From positions 35,362,515 to 35,426,514 of the forward strand of contig OU015528.1 in assembly GCA_907165065.1 (NCBI GenBank): a stretch of 64,000 nt of DNA. The letters are read 5' to 3'. Below, in pieces: positions 45,801 to 57,900 of the stretch (position 1 is its first letter; each line of letters starts with the position of its first letter). The notes below the pieces were generated by a model. It saw only the letters and a list, made by a program, of their open reading frames with translations, had not been told where the DNA came from and ran no database searches. A program made the position numbers and the translations under genes. The stretch comes from Caprimulgus europaeus. Its lineage: Eukaryota; Chordata; Aves; Caprimulgiformes; Caprimulgidae.

Positions 45801-48800
45801 CACATCTGGAATATTGTGTCCAGTTCTGGGCCCCACAGTTCAAGAAGGACAGGGAGCTGCTTGAGAGAGTCCAGCGAAGAGCCACCAAAATGATTAAGGG
45901 AGTGGAACATCTCCCTTATGAGGAAAGGCTGAGGGAGCTGGGCCTCTTTAGCTTGGAGAAGAGGAGACTGAGGGGGGACCTGATTAATGTTTATAAATAT
46001 CTGAAGGGTGAGTGTCAGGAGGATGGGGCCAGGCTCTTCACAGTAACGACTGATGATAGGACAAGGGGTAATGGGTGTAAGATGGAACACAGGAGGTTCC
46101 GCTTAAATTTGAGAAAGAACTTCTTTACTGTGAGGGTAACAGAGCCCTGGAACAGGCTGCCCAGGGAGGCTGTGGAGTCTCCTTCTCTGGAGACATTCAA
46201 GACCCGCCTGGATGCCTTCCTGTGTGAACTCATCTAGGTGTTCCTGCTCCGGCAGAGGGATTGGACTAGACGATCTTTCGAGGTCCCTTCCAATCCCTAA
46301 TATTCTGTGGTTCTGTGATTCCCTTGATGCTGTTGCTGCTTCAGCCTTTGAGCAGGTGCATTGTATGTTTCCCTTTGCTTTTCAGGTTGTTTGGGCAGAG
46401 AGTTACAAAGTTGGCTGCGCAGTTCACTTCTGCAATACAGTTGAAAATTTTCCAGGACTCTTCAGAGCAGCGCATTTTGTCTGTGACTATGGGCCAGCGT
46501 AAGTTAATTATGGTATTTGAGCTTGTTTTTTTTAAATTATTATTATTTTTAAAATATACTGTAGCTGACCTGGTATCAGACTCGAACAACAATGGGAGCA
46601 GTTGTAACAAATTCCAGAAGAAGCTACGTCCATGTGTCACCAGCCCAAGGGAAACTTCCCCTGGCCATTAAGAGCAGAAGCTGCTGGACGTAGCTAGATC
46701 TGTAGAAAATCCCTTTCTAAAAAACGCAGGTGAGCAGATCATATCTGAGAGCACTCACCGTAACCAAGATGATGTAATAAATTCTGTTTTGACTTCAGTT
46801 TCTGCAGGAGAGTGGGGAAGATGCAAGCTTTCTGCTTGAGAAAGATTACATCTTTCTGTGGCCCCACCCAAACTTTAATGAGACATTTTAATTGAAGAAA
46901 TAAAAGGAAGAGAATCCTCTAGTTTATCTCTTACCTTGCAATTTCTGAACTTATTTTACAACTCTGTTTTTAAAATACATGTGAGTAATATGAATATACT
47001 AGAGGCAGATTCCTGTATGCTTACACTGAATAATACAGTATTGCCTGAGAAGTCTTACTAATTTAAAGTGTCGAGAGTCACCAGGTAGCTGCTCCCATGC
47101 CAGTAAGAGTTTTAATCTGATCTAAAAGGAATTTCAAACAATTGCAATGATCAGGTTTTGGATAAAGGGATTTCCCCCTCCCTCACCATAATAGCTTTTC
47201 ATGATAAACTATTCTAACAATCTGGTGAAGCTATGTGTTTAAACTGCCTTTCAAATGACTAAGCTAACAAAATACTGTTCTGCTTTGCAGGGGAAATTAC
47301 CCAAGAAGACCATATAAAACCGGACGACCATGCAGTGCATGCAGTAATGAGAAGTGCATAGGCAAGCTCTGTGGTAAGAATGAAGTGATCAACTAAGAAA
47401 ATTGCATAGAACTAAAAGTGGCATAATTATCAGTGGAAATATAACAAGTCAATTTGCACTAAGTACATAGTGGGTCCATAGCCCACCACACAGCAACAGT
47501 ACCAAACCTTGGTAAGAATCGTATAAGAACAAATTCATTGAAATACTTTGCTGGTGAAAGCTCTCAGAGGTAGAAGCCAGAGTTTCTGATGAAGTATCTG
47601 TTAGACTACTTTCTGCCATTTATCTCATGAGGAAGTCAAATCTAAAACCTTAGCCCCAACAAATATTCCTCATCTGGTTCTTCTTTCCTAGCAGAATTAG
47701 TATATTTAACTTCTGCTTTCTTGCTTGTTTAGTATGTGCTATCACATTTTCCAGACGGCTATAGTTCTGAACCAATAAGACTATACTGAAAATTTTATTT
47801 CTAACTTCCACAATTTTCTGAAATACAGCAGAGACAGCTTGTTTTCCCACAGCTGTTTGCAGCTGTGGACCTTTATGTCATTACACCTAGTCCCAAATTA
47901 GTCAGAAATAGTTTTGTTAAATAAACAGATATAAAAGGATATGCAACATGTCTTAAATATTAATTTTATACAGAGGTTTAATGGGGATGGTCTCTACTAG
48001 CCAGGCTTAGATAGCTTTAGCTGTAGAAATGGTTGACCATTTGGTGCTCTTATTTTCTTCTGTAATATCCTGCCTGACTCATTTTGAAGTCTCAGACTGA
48101 TGCATCACACGAAAACTAGAAACATCTGAAAGACGAGGGGGAGGGAGAGGAAGAAGAGAGCTTTTAAAAATTAATTGCTAGATCCTACAACCTGTTTACC
48201 ATATTCTCCTATATGGCAAATCAGCAATTCTAATAGGATGCACATAGACAATTCTGCAAATGCATCAAAGCTCTTAGTAAAGGTGTACTACTGTGATAAA
48301 TTTAGTAGTTATATTTGCCTGTAACTACTTACATTTGGTTTGTGTATCAATTTTAAATATTTTAAATAAATTCTATGTTTGTTTTTATTTTCCCTCCTCC
48401 CCATGACACAAATTCTTCCTAATACAACTGCTTCTTTTCTGCTCTCTTTTAATTCAGTAAAAAATATGAGCCCCACACCAGCTGGGAACCTGCTCTTGTT
48501 GGCCTGTTTCCCCCTTGCTGGATATTTGAGGCACTGATTGGCATCATCAGTGCAATCAGACAGGCACCAGCAGTAGCTTACCTCTTTGCATGAAGAACCA
48601 CCATTGAATGATACTCACATTTATTTGCTCTTCTGATCTCTTTACAGAAAATGCAGAACGTGAGAGGCTGATAAGTACGTATGGAATTGTTCTTAACTGC
48701 TTTCATACAAGTATGGCTAAGTCTAGTGGGTCTTAAGACCTCTTTCTTCACTGTTTTTCAGATTATACCTACTGGTATCCAGACTGGGATACACAGCCCC

Positions 48801-48991
48801 AGCCACCGCAGCCCCAGCCCCCCAGGCCTCCTGCGCCGCCATACATCCCACCCACTGAGCATCCACATCCCTCTTGTGACCAATACTGTCTCAGTGTTTC
48901 TATTTTAAGGCCACTGTTTTTGGTACTGAGTACTGGTGCTGTTCTTTTAGTACAACACTGGTTCCCACACACATTTTTCTATGAGTACTAA
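42655..48991 (+). CDS. GLIPR1L: GLIPR1-family CAP-domain protein, copy A (292 aa)
   Basis: Exons 42655-42834, 45042-45287, 46386-46498, 47291-47373, 48648-48674 and 48762-48991, all GT/AG and in phase. Residues 1-20 are a signal peptide. The CAP domain carries the cavity tetrad His43, Glu100, Glu122, His139 and the signatures GHYTQVVW (138-145) and CDYGPAGNY (175-183). A cysteine-rich hinge (CSACSNEKC) follows, then a proline-rich stalk (about 227-252) and a membrane segment (about 259-280) with a short tail ending FFYEY. Human GLIPR1 is similar throughout ([19 protein letters not shown]). GLIPR1 proteins are membrane-bound CAP proteins of unclear biochemical role. By position this copy corresponds to GLIPR1L1, but orthology within the cluster is not settled, so the symbol is provisional. 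A possible AATAAA is at 49428-49433. Confidence 0.92.
43840..44470 (-). mobile_element. Ancient CR1/L3-like LINE remnant
   Basis: The plus strand resembles the antisense of an old amniote CR1/L3 3' region as I recall it: the order AACCACAAGTTGTGTGAAGA, ...CATTTGAT..., GCTTGTTTACCTACTTCACA, TACACAGCATTTAAGAGGAC, GACCTTCTAACATTTTATTT is the expected one. Heavily diverged; edges approximate. In intron 1 of GLIPR1-family copy A. Confidence 0.5.
45042..45287 (+). CDS. GLIPR1L: GLIPR1-family copy A, exon 2
   Basis: Eighty-two codons in phase 0 from [17 protein letters not shown] to CGHYTQ; acceptor TTCTACAG, donor GTGAGT. Holds both cavity glutamates (GENIW, FNEV) and the second histidine. Confidence 0.95.
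45642..45692. repeat. Perfect 23-bp inverted repeat with 5-bp loop
   Basis: Left arm 45642-45664, loop GACAA, right arm 45670-45692; the arms are exact reverse complements. The right arm is ordinary CR1 sequence (CAGGATGACCATGAGCCAGC); the left arm is its inverted copy at the element's 5' edge. Confidence 0.95.
45657..46320 (+). mobile_element. CR1 LINE in intron 2 of GLIPR1-family copy A
   Basis: 5'-truncated CR1 with an open frame of 194 codons (45653-46237) carrying [54 protein letters not shown] and [19 protein letters not shown]. It ends ATTCTGTGGTTCTGTGATT, about 65 bases before exon 3. One of the best-preserved copies here, so a fairly young insertion. Confidence 0.93.
46386..46498 (+). 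CDS. GLIPR1L: GLIPR1-family copy A, exon 3
   Basis: [16 protein letters not shown] to FVCDYGP; acceptor TTTTCAG, donor GTAAGT, ends in phase 2. It lies only 66 bases after the CR1 element in intron 2. Confidence 0.93.
47291..47373 (+). CDS. GLIPR1L: GLIPR1-family copy A, exon 4
   Basis: [20 protein letters not shown] and KCIGKLC; the cysteine-rich hinge. Acceptor TTTGCAG, donor GTAAGA. Confidence 0.92.
48648..48674 (+). CDS. GLIPR1L: GLIPR1-family copy A, exon 5 (27 nt)
   Basis: A microexon between acceptor TTTACAG and donor GTACGT reading ENAERERLI with its shared codons. Same size and phase as in copy B, followed by an 87-base intron. Confidence 0.85.
48762..48991 (+). CDS. GLIPR1L: GLIPR1-family copy A, exon 6
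   Basis: [20 protein letters not shown] continues into a proline-rich stalk, then [20 protein letters not shown] as the membrane segment, and TAA at 48989-48991. Confidence 0.87.
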
Positions 48992-51806
48992 TCAATTAAG
49001 ATACCGATAGTGATCCTACCGCTGTGTTACTCTCAGAGAATTGCACACATCTTAAAAAACACTTGGTCATCTCTCCATTATCCTTGTGATGTTCATCCAG
49101 CATAGAAAAGGCTGCTTCTTCACTCAAGGCAAGATATAAGTGGCTCTGCATGGAGTAAGTATAATTTATTGGCAGTAGCTGCAACATGCTTCTATGTCTG
49201 TACGAGCCTCCTAGCTCTGGGTCAGGGGTAGATTGCTAGAGAGTCTGCATAGACTATATATTACTATATATGCTAACAAGCCTCCTGGAAACCTGGGGCA
49301 CCACAAAGACCTGTCTGAAGCAGCACACTGTATCCAAAAGAAGAAATAACTCGCCTCCATTAAACTTCAATTATCCCAGAGATCATTTCCCCCAGATAAT
49401 GGAGATCTAACTGTATGTATAGGAAGGAATAAAGCTTGTCCTTTACTGTATATCTGTACAGTACTGCATACTGTCTGTGTGTATTAGTCTCCATTAAAGT
49501 TACTCTGTTGTCAGTTGTACTATTCTGTTCTTTACTCAGAGTTAAACTTTGTCCTCCATAGCTAGAAGAATGCCAGGAAAAGTTGACTGAGCAGGGGTTA
49601 TGATGGGATGTCAAGGGGAGAGCTTAATTTTAAGATGTCAGATGGTGACAAAATCTGAAATGCAGAATTAGATGACAGCTGTCCTGAGCTTGTAGGCAGG
49701 GGAAGGGGAGGAGCAGGGAGGAAAAGCAGAAGGGGGAAGATGAAATGGACCCAAGACAGATTCTGGTTCACAAATGGAAGATCTCAGCCTCATTAAAAAA
49801 GCCCAAACCACTAATGGATCCAGTTCATTTTTAGATACATTTAGCCCTTGACTCCTATTGTTCCTATATACATTTGTTAGTAAGGGAGAAAAGCACGTCT
49901 TTCAAGCTAAGAGATACTGGCTGATATTAGCAATTCATAACTGTGGTATCAATATTCAAAGCTGTTTCTCCTTTATCTTAGTCCTAATGTTTTGAGGACA
50001 CAGTGACTCACATTCTGAGCCATGTTGCAGCTCTTAAGGAGCATGACATCCCATAGAATAAAAATGAGCTCCAAATGTTTGGCCTTTTGTCATATGCTGC
50101 AAAATGTCACCAGGCAAGAATACACGTATTTAATTTCACAATTGTCAGTTCTTGTCTGCTGCCATCTTTTATATCTAGCAATAGCAAGTAGGGTGGGGGT
50201 GGGCAAGTGGTTGGGAGGGGATGCAGCTGGGACAACTGACCTGAATTGACCAAAGTGATATTCTATATCATATAACATTGTGTTCAGAAAAACAAACAAA
50301 CAAAAAAAACAACAAAAATCCCAAACTGAGGTAGAGGGAGAAGAAAGGTGAGGGACTGGTTTCCAGGGGGGCCATTGCTCAGAGGCTGGCTGGGCATCAG
50401 TCTGCCTTTGGGGCTGGTGAGCAATTGCCTTCACTTGGGGGTTTTCTTTGCTTGTTTCTTCGCTCCTCTCTCCACACATACTAAGCTGTCTTTATCCCCA
50501 CTTTCTTACTTTTCTTCTTCCTATTTTCTCTCTCTGTCCTGCTGGGGAAGGGGGAGTGAGCAAGTGGCTGTGTGGGTGCTTGGCTGTTAACAGGGGTCAA
50601 CCCATCACATTATTCTGCTCTAAAAAGTGGTCTGTAGTGAAGTTGTGAACATAGTGTTTCTCATCCACAATTCGCTCAGAGGGCCTTTTTATCTGTAAGC
50701 AGTCTCCTCATGAATAGCTGGGAGTGTGTGACCTACAGGACCTAATGTGTGCTGCTGGGGCTTGAACGTGGCCTTGCCAGCAGCCCCAACACCTACAGGA
50801 CTGTATTCACAGAATTGGTAACTGGGACCTACAGCCAGGTGTTCAAAGGATGCAGATTCATAAAACAAAACGTGGAGTGGGAAGAAACCCAACCTCATTC
50901 CCATAGAGGTGTCCAGGTTTGGTTTGTGGGAAAGGGCCTGAGCTTGATGGACAGGTGATAGTTAAGCACAGTGTGAAGAAGAGAGTGGTGATGGTGGTGG
51001 GTTCAAGCAGGGAGTGTTGAACACCTGAGGCAACGTGCATGGGATGGGATGTCAGCTCCCGAATCCTGGCTGTGAAGCCCAGTGTGGGTACTGGGCACCC
51101 AGCACAAGACAGCACCAACCTTCATAGTGCCCAGCTCTGATGGGGGCTTGGGTTGCAGGAAATTAATTACAAATTGCTAAAGCTTGGAAGGAGAAATTGA
51201 TAACAACACATAGCAGAAGCATGTGATCACAGGAAAAACCCATCAATAACTGCAGCATGTTTAAATTGCAGTTCTCAGCCAAACTTAGCCCTCCAATAAC
51301 TTGATGTACAACCAAAGTGATTTTTCATACTGTAGTAAAAGTCATAGTTCAAATCAATTCTTTCTCACAGCATTCTGGCTCAGAGTAACAGCCTTAGCCA
51401 TAATGCTATTTTCATGAGAAGCAGAATTTTTTTCCAAAACTTTGGTGCAATCCATAGTGGTTGCTGTGGATGGGATAGTGTGGGACAAAGAAACAAAAAC
51501 AAAGAAGCCCAAAGGACAGGAGAGAAGCATCTTGCCCAGCACAATTAAAGAAAGAAGAAGAAGAAAAAAAAGAGAGACAAAGCTGCCACAGCTCTGATGT
51601 GAATTTGTAGCTCAATTTCCTTATTCTCATAGCAACACTCATGAAATATGACTCATTTCCTGTGACCAAAGGCATATTCAATTACCATGGCTAAGATAAG
51701 TCCAGCCCACAAACCTTCCAAGCAAAACGCTGCTGGTGGAGCTAAAACCACCCCATACAGCTGAAACACTCTGCTTTTAAAGCTGGAAGACCAGAGGCTG
51801 AGAATC
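48992..51806. other. Intergenic stretch between the two GLIPR1-family genes
   Basis: The left part is the probable 3'UTR of copy A (AATAAA at 49428-49433). The remainder has no recognised repeat or exon. The promoter of copy B should lie just left of 51807. Confidence 0.6.
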
Positions 51807-51986
51807 ATGACAAGCAGATTTTCTGCTTGTGTGCTGGCTTTACTGCACTTCTGTTGTTCCTCTGACTCCTATGAACCACCGACATTGCCTGATATTGGAG
51901 ATCCAGAATTTATTGAGGAATGTGTGCAAATCCATAACAGATTCCGGTCTGGAGTGAATCCACCAGCCAGCAACATGCTCTACATG
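51807..51986 (+). CDS. GLIPR1: GLIPR1-family copy B, exon 1
   Basis: ATG at 51807, 60 codons, donor GTAAGG. Signal peptide SRFSACVLALLHFCC, then FIEECVQIHNRFRSGVNPPA. A TTTTAAA at 51774-51780 could act as a TATA-like element about 30 bases upstream of the ATG, which leaves little room for a 5'UTR. Confidence 0.92.
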
Positions 51987-54900
51987 GTAAGGGGAGCTTC
52001 ACGACTTATGTGCAAGTGTGTAGAACTGGTGGTGTTTATGGTTCTCAAAGATTATTTTTGTGAGCAAATGACAAAAAAAAAAAAAGAAAAATACAAAAAA
52101 GCAGCCTCCTGGGGTCATTAATGCTCCTTCTTTTTAAAGGAGAGAAAAAGGCTGTGATTATCAGATGGCTTTATACAATTGGGTACATGCATAGTTTTGC
52201 TGGCTTGATTTCCTCCTTTGAAACTCAAGATTTCAACTGTCAAGCTAACGCTGTCGTTTTGTGCTGTGAAAGCCTCCTCGTTCCAAGGCACCGCAGCTCA
52301 ACAGCCCGGGGTGTAATTTATGTGCAGATCTAAGCACAACCTTTCATACTTGAGTTGGCAAGAACAGAGATTCTCGCCAAACGATGTTGGAGAGCTTTCT
52401 CTAAGTTTTCGTTGCAAAGCTCTCATGGACTGAGCCAACAGAGCAGCTGTTCCTAGGTGCTGGGACTCGGGGGGAAGCCAAAAAGCAACAAGTGCAGCAG
52501 GAGCCCTGGAGGCATCAGGCTCTGTCCCCCTGCCTTCTCCCTGGCCATGCTGGGGGGCAATGTCTGCAGCCTATGCAAAAGACAGCCTGCTGTGATTCAA
52601 AATATACCCAAAAAAGGCCACCTCTCATTTCAGATGGCTCATGACACTCATCCAACTGCTGGGTAGCACACGTAAAACCCAGTGAGGAGAAAGGTCTAAA
52701 TGTGTGTACAAAGCTGGGTTTTGGCTGAGAAGCCTATCTCTGATTTCTGAGGTGTTCAATTCTGGTAGGCTGGGAGCTATCTCTTGTGACACACATCACC
52801 TTTTGTGATTTGACTGGGTAACACTTGAGATATTGTTCTTGGGATAATCTCCATAGATCTCTCAGATGGACCATAGTGATTGTCTTAATTCTGACCTCTT
52901 TCCTTTTGCTCCTCTTTCTTACGATCTCCCATGGTCACCACCAGAAGAGGATGTAACCTTGTCCGAAATTAGCAACTCCCCAACTGAAGTTCCCCAAAAA
53001 AAGTAGCTCATTTTCCATTTTTGGCTGTCAAACATTAAGAAAGAAGTGCCCATGAGGGAGGGGTAAGTGAGCAGCAAGCAAGCTCGAGTTGCAAGCCTGA
53101 CAGGAAACAATTTAGTTTCTCTTCTAGATGTGTCTTTTACTTCTGTTTTCTTAGCCAGGCATCGTGAACTTCCAGTACATATTGTCCAGATTGTGTTTTC
53201 TAGATTGTTTTACTGGCCCTGCTCCAACAAAATCTTGCATTAATGTATTAAAGAGCAGTATTCATATTTTTAATTTGTGTCTGATTTTTCCTTTTGAAAA
53301 ATTAAAGAACTGAAATATTTTTTTAAAAAAGGCTTAAGAAACAAACACACAAAAAGATTATCACAAATAAAACAAAACAAAATAATGGTAAAGTTATTTA
53401 AAACACTGCAAAAACTAGTCTTAAGTAGGACCTCTCCCAGGAATAATTTAACATAGAGAAAGCAGTACAATACATGATAAAATCTATTATAAAAGTAAAA
53501 ACACTGGAATTGAAAACAGCATATTTCTTAATTTTTGAATGGTCTTTAGAATTTCAAAAATCAAGAAAAAAAGATTACTTCTTTATTTCACAGGGAATTT
53601 CTGTTTGCTGTAGATAACTGTCCAGCCAGATATGTAAAAAATGAAGACTGTGAGCTCAAGGCATTTCCACCTTCTGGAAAAACAATTTTTAAAGGAAAAT
53701 AAAAGACTCTCTTTAACTTCAAGTAACAAAGTCAAATCACCTAAATTTGTAATACATTTAATACAAAATGAAAGTGCTCATCTAACTTTTTTTAACCTGA
53801 CAAATGTGAACCCTTTCCCATTCACCCAAAGCATTGCTTAGGTCTGTTCCAAGGCTCTTCCAAAAGCAGCAGAAAGAGTCTTACCAACTTCATCAGGGCT
53901 TCACAACAGTCTCCTTTGACTTACCGCTGCTTTGCATCACTTACCACTTGTCATGCGTTCAGTTTCCCCCCCTAAATCAGCAAGCAACTCATCTAAGTTA
54001 TAAAACCAAAACCGAGAAATAGTTAATGGGGAAAAAAAAGTAAATACTATTTTCTCAAACAGCAATGATATCTATATGCAAACCTCCCTGTCCTGTATAT
54101 TTTTCCCTATGTGATTTAGTCCAATCTTTTTGCATAAAGGCAGTTTCACAAGGAAATGAGTACAACTGTAATTCACACACCAAAAAAAAAAAAAAAAAAA
54201 AAGTACATTTAAATTTATTATTTTACCTTTAAACTTATTATTAAGTATATCTTTATGGAACTCTACATTTATTGTTAATACTATTATAGGACGGCGAAGA
54301 AAAGAGATGTATGGACTCTTAAAAAGCAAAATGTGAAAAACAAGACAGTGAAGCACTAAGATGCATCCAACACTGTCATACCTCTTTCAGCATAGTCTTC
54401 TCCTTGTGACCTCAGAGCATTGCCAAAACGTGAACTGCCACCTCTGTCTCGGCTTGCAGTATCTCTCGGACTGGCAGATAACTTCTATACAATGCTAGAT
54501 TTTATTTGTTGTCTTTAAAAGTTATCATCTAAGGAAATATCAACTGCTCACTTGAAATAAGATCCCCTGCCCCAAGTTTACCTTTAATATTCCATACACT
54601 GGGTTCCTCATCAAATTATTTTTGTGTTAGTTTTGTGGGAAAATACAGCCCCCCCGCAAATGTTTCCCATCCGAAGAAATGGAAGACATAGGTTACAAAG
54701 TCTTTTCAAACCTCTGTAGATGCATTTTGGTATGAACTTGCAATTTTCAATTACTTATTGGTAGCATAAACGATACACAAATTGTTTCAGACTTATCTAC
54801 AGTACAAAAAAGTTAAATTATGTGAATTATAGCCTAAAAATCTAACAATCACCTTTTCCTTAGTCATGGTTACTGATCCATTCAAAATGATTTCTCTAGT

Positions 54901-57900
54901 GATTCTACTGTTTGCATAAGTAACTGAGATATTTTAATCCATATAGAAAAGGACAAATAAAAAAAGTTTATTTTTTAAAAAAGTCCAATCCAAAGTAGTT
55001 CAGCAGTGCTGAACAACTTCATTTACATGACACAGAGAGTAACTAGAAGTACAGGCATACATTCATGGTACTGCATTTTCCAGGAGGTACAATACTGTAT
55101 TTGCTCAATCAAGTTGTGTGCACAAGAAAACCCAGCAAAAACAGACACTACCTCCAGTGCAAACAGAAGACATTTATGTAACTCACCTGCTTAAATAACC
55201 ACCTTCTGTAGGACTGAATAGCAAGTGAACGAGTAATTTCACAAATAGGAATTCAGTGCTAACATTTGAAGCCACCAAACACAAAGATGCAAACCAAGGG
55301 GTTGTGCTTAAACTGTTCCAATACTCCCAGCATGCTTGGAAACTGACCTGCAAGCAGTGGCCTCAATGCACAAGGCTGCATGAGACTCCAGTCTGATTGG
55401 TATGGTAAGTATACCGCCCCAATCCCCAGATTGCCTGTAAATCCACTGTTTAAATTGCATTAATGTTCTATCATGGCCAGCATGTCCTGGAAATGCATAT
55501 TGTGTCCCAAACACCACATTTGACTGACGTACAGAGCTTGGTGTCCAAAAACCAGTCAGCCAAGATCACCCACCACCCCAAAAACTTCCTCAGTTTTAAC
55601 GAGTGATTAAGGTCAAATCAGAAATGAACCTACAAGACAATTTACTATGTAGCTCTGTAATTCTCAGCAGATGCAAAAACCAAATTAACCTGAAGCTTAT
55701 ATGCTAATGAGATCCATCTTCTCCTTAAAGTTTCTCTGAATTACGGCATTGCTAAGATACCAAAGTGATTTTTAGTCATCTTTTTTTTTGCAGAGTTGGG
55801 ATCCAGATTTGGCAAAGACTGCAAAAGCCTGGGCAAAGAAATGTCTGTTTAAACATAATACATACCTCAAAGAACCAGGGCAGGCTCACCCCAAATTTAC
55901 CCCTGTTGGAGAAAATCTCTGGACTGGCTCACTTTCTGTTTTTACTGTGCAAGGAGCCATCACCTCTTGGTACAACGAGGTCAGTGCCTACAATTATGCC
56001 ACCAATAACTGCAGAGGAGTCTGTGGCCACTATACACAGGTAGGCATTGCATTTCTCCTTCTAAACCATGAACCAGCTTTGCCATTTTGACACAGAAACT
56101 CTAGATTCCTGTTGAAGATTCAATGAACTCTTTTCCAAGTGCTGTAGTCTTATTTTCTCTCTGTGTGCATAAGATGTTTTCATGTCTCCATTTTAGGGAG
56201 GAAAAGAGTCACTGCATTACTTTTTTTAAATGTGCCAGTTGTATTTTGTTTCCAGGAGGAAAATAGGACAGCTGTCAGGCAGTCAGATTTAGCCAAGTAG
56301 TGGCTAAAATCCAGGCAACAGCAATGACCATGGGCTGCAGCATGTGGTAGGACAAGGTCCCAGCTCTGGCAGGCAGCCTCCACATGAAACTACGAGCCAT
56401 GCCAAGGACTAGGGAAATACCGGCATGTAAAGAGATGTCTGCAGCTCTGCAAGCATCATGTGCGTGTTTTTCCCAACCATGATTCCCAAAGAACTAGCCA
56501 CAGCTGTGGGACAGCAGGATGGTTCACAACAGTGGCTCTAGGGATTAGATTTTTGACCTAAAGCTATTTAATATTTTCTGTGGAGATTCATATCTGCATT
56601 TAGGACTTGAAGGAATGAGCTGAAGCTGCTGGTTCTTGCTTGCCGAAAAAATATTCGTATGCAGGAGCCATGAGAGGTGACAGTGTGTTCCTTTTTGACT
56701 TTGATTAGAAGGATACAGCAAGAGTCAGCATCTGGAAACTGTGGTGAAATGCACCTCACCTGGCACTAGAGCATAGTGCTGTTTACCATGTTGTTTGTAA
56801 AGGACCAGCCTAGACGGTGAATGAGAAAATATTCTGACTTGGAATCAGTGGAGATAGTGACTGCATGTCTGCCCAGCTTTGGGAGGCATCCTTGGGTCTG
56901 CACCTTTGGGGAACCCCTTGTTCCTCTCCCTCCTTCCCAGCTGTGGAGAAGTTTCCCCTGGGTACAATTACTGCAGTTACCGCAACCACATCCCCAGCAT
57001 CTGCCTCAGCCAGTGGCCGCCTGGGATAGAGAGGGTCCTGTGGTTCAATCCTTCACTGTCTTGGGATGCAGTTGCCTATGGCTGGTGTCAGCAGCAGCCT
57101 CTGCTCTGCCACTGCACTGAGAACGCCCTCAGGAGCCTGTCCCCTCTTCCCAGACATGGCACCAAACAGCCACAAACAGAAAGGGACAGACCTCCTCTTC
57201 CTGTCAGCAGAGGCACAAGTGTATTTCTTCATCTCCTGTGCTGCCAGGATCTCTCCACATCTCTTATGTAGTCAGTCATCACTGCTGTTGTATTGCCCTC
57301 AGTTACTGCTGTGCCCTCATCTCCCCTTTGCTTCTGTCATGGGGTTTGTTTTTCCAGAACTGCAGCATTTGGCTGCACTGTCATCTTTCAGCCAGATATA
57401 GGATGCTGGATTGAACTGAATGGCTTCTGATAGACAGAGGATCACTAGATGATGTAATGCCCTCACCCACAGGTTATCACAGTCATGGCCATGACGCTAA
57501 AAGGCAGGACTGCAGCTCAGACACACTCCTTGTTCCTGCTTACCCCGTGACATTAGTGCCTTCTGGCAATTTGCCTATACATTCCCGCTAGATTTAGTAT
57601 GGGGGCAGTCAGCCCTCACAGGAGCTGTAGGAAAGCTAATGGATTGCCATGAAGCAAAGTAGACGAACTACACCTTCTCCTTTGTCAGAGAGGAAAACTA
57701 CCTGTTACAGCAAATTATTCTTTCTTTCAGAGTCATTTTAATAAATACCTGGTGAATTGGACAAAACAATAAAGCATTTTTCAGAACAAACTATGACTTT
57801 GATATCCATCACTGCTGCTTTCCTACATGAAGCCTGCCCAAGGAGTGCTTCTCAGCCAATTCATTGTTGTGAAACAGAGAAGGGCAGGTCTTCTCTGTAA

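Noticed and set aside
45653-46237. 194-codon open frame as a host gene
   Set aside because: It is the CR1 ORF2 C-terminus, read from within a 5'-truncated element.
56879-57401. 130- and 111-codon plus-strand frames in intron 2 of copy B
   Set aside because: Low-complexity Ser/Leu/Pro-rich frames that overlap each other, with no similarity to the GLIPR1 family.
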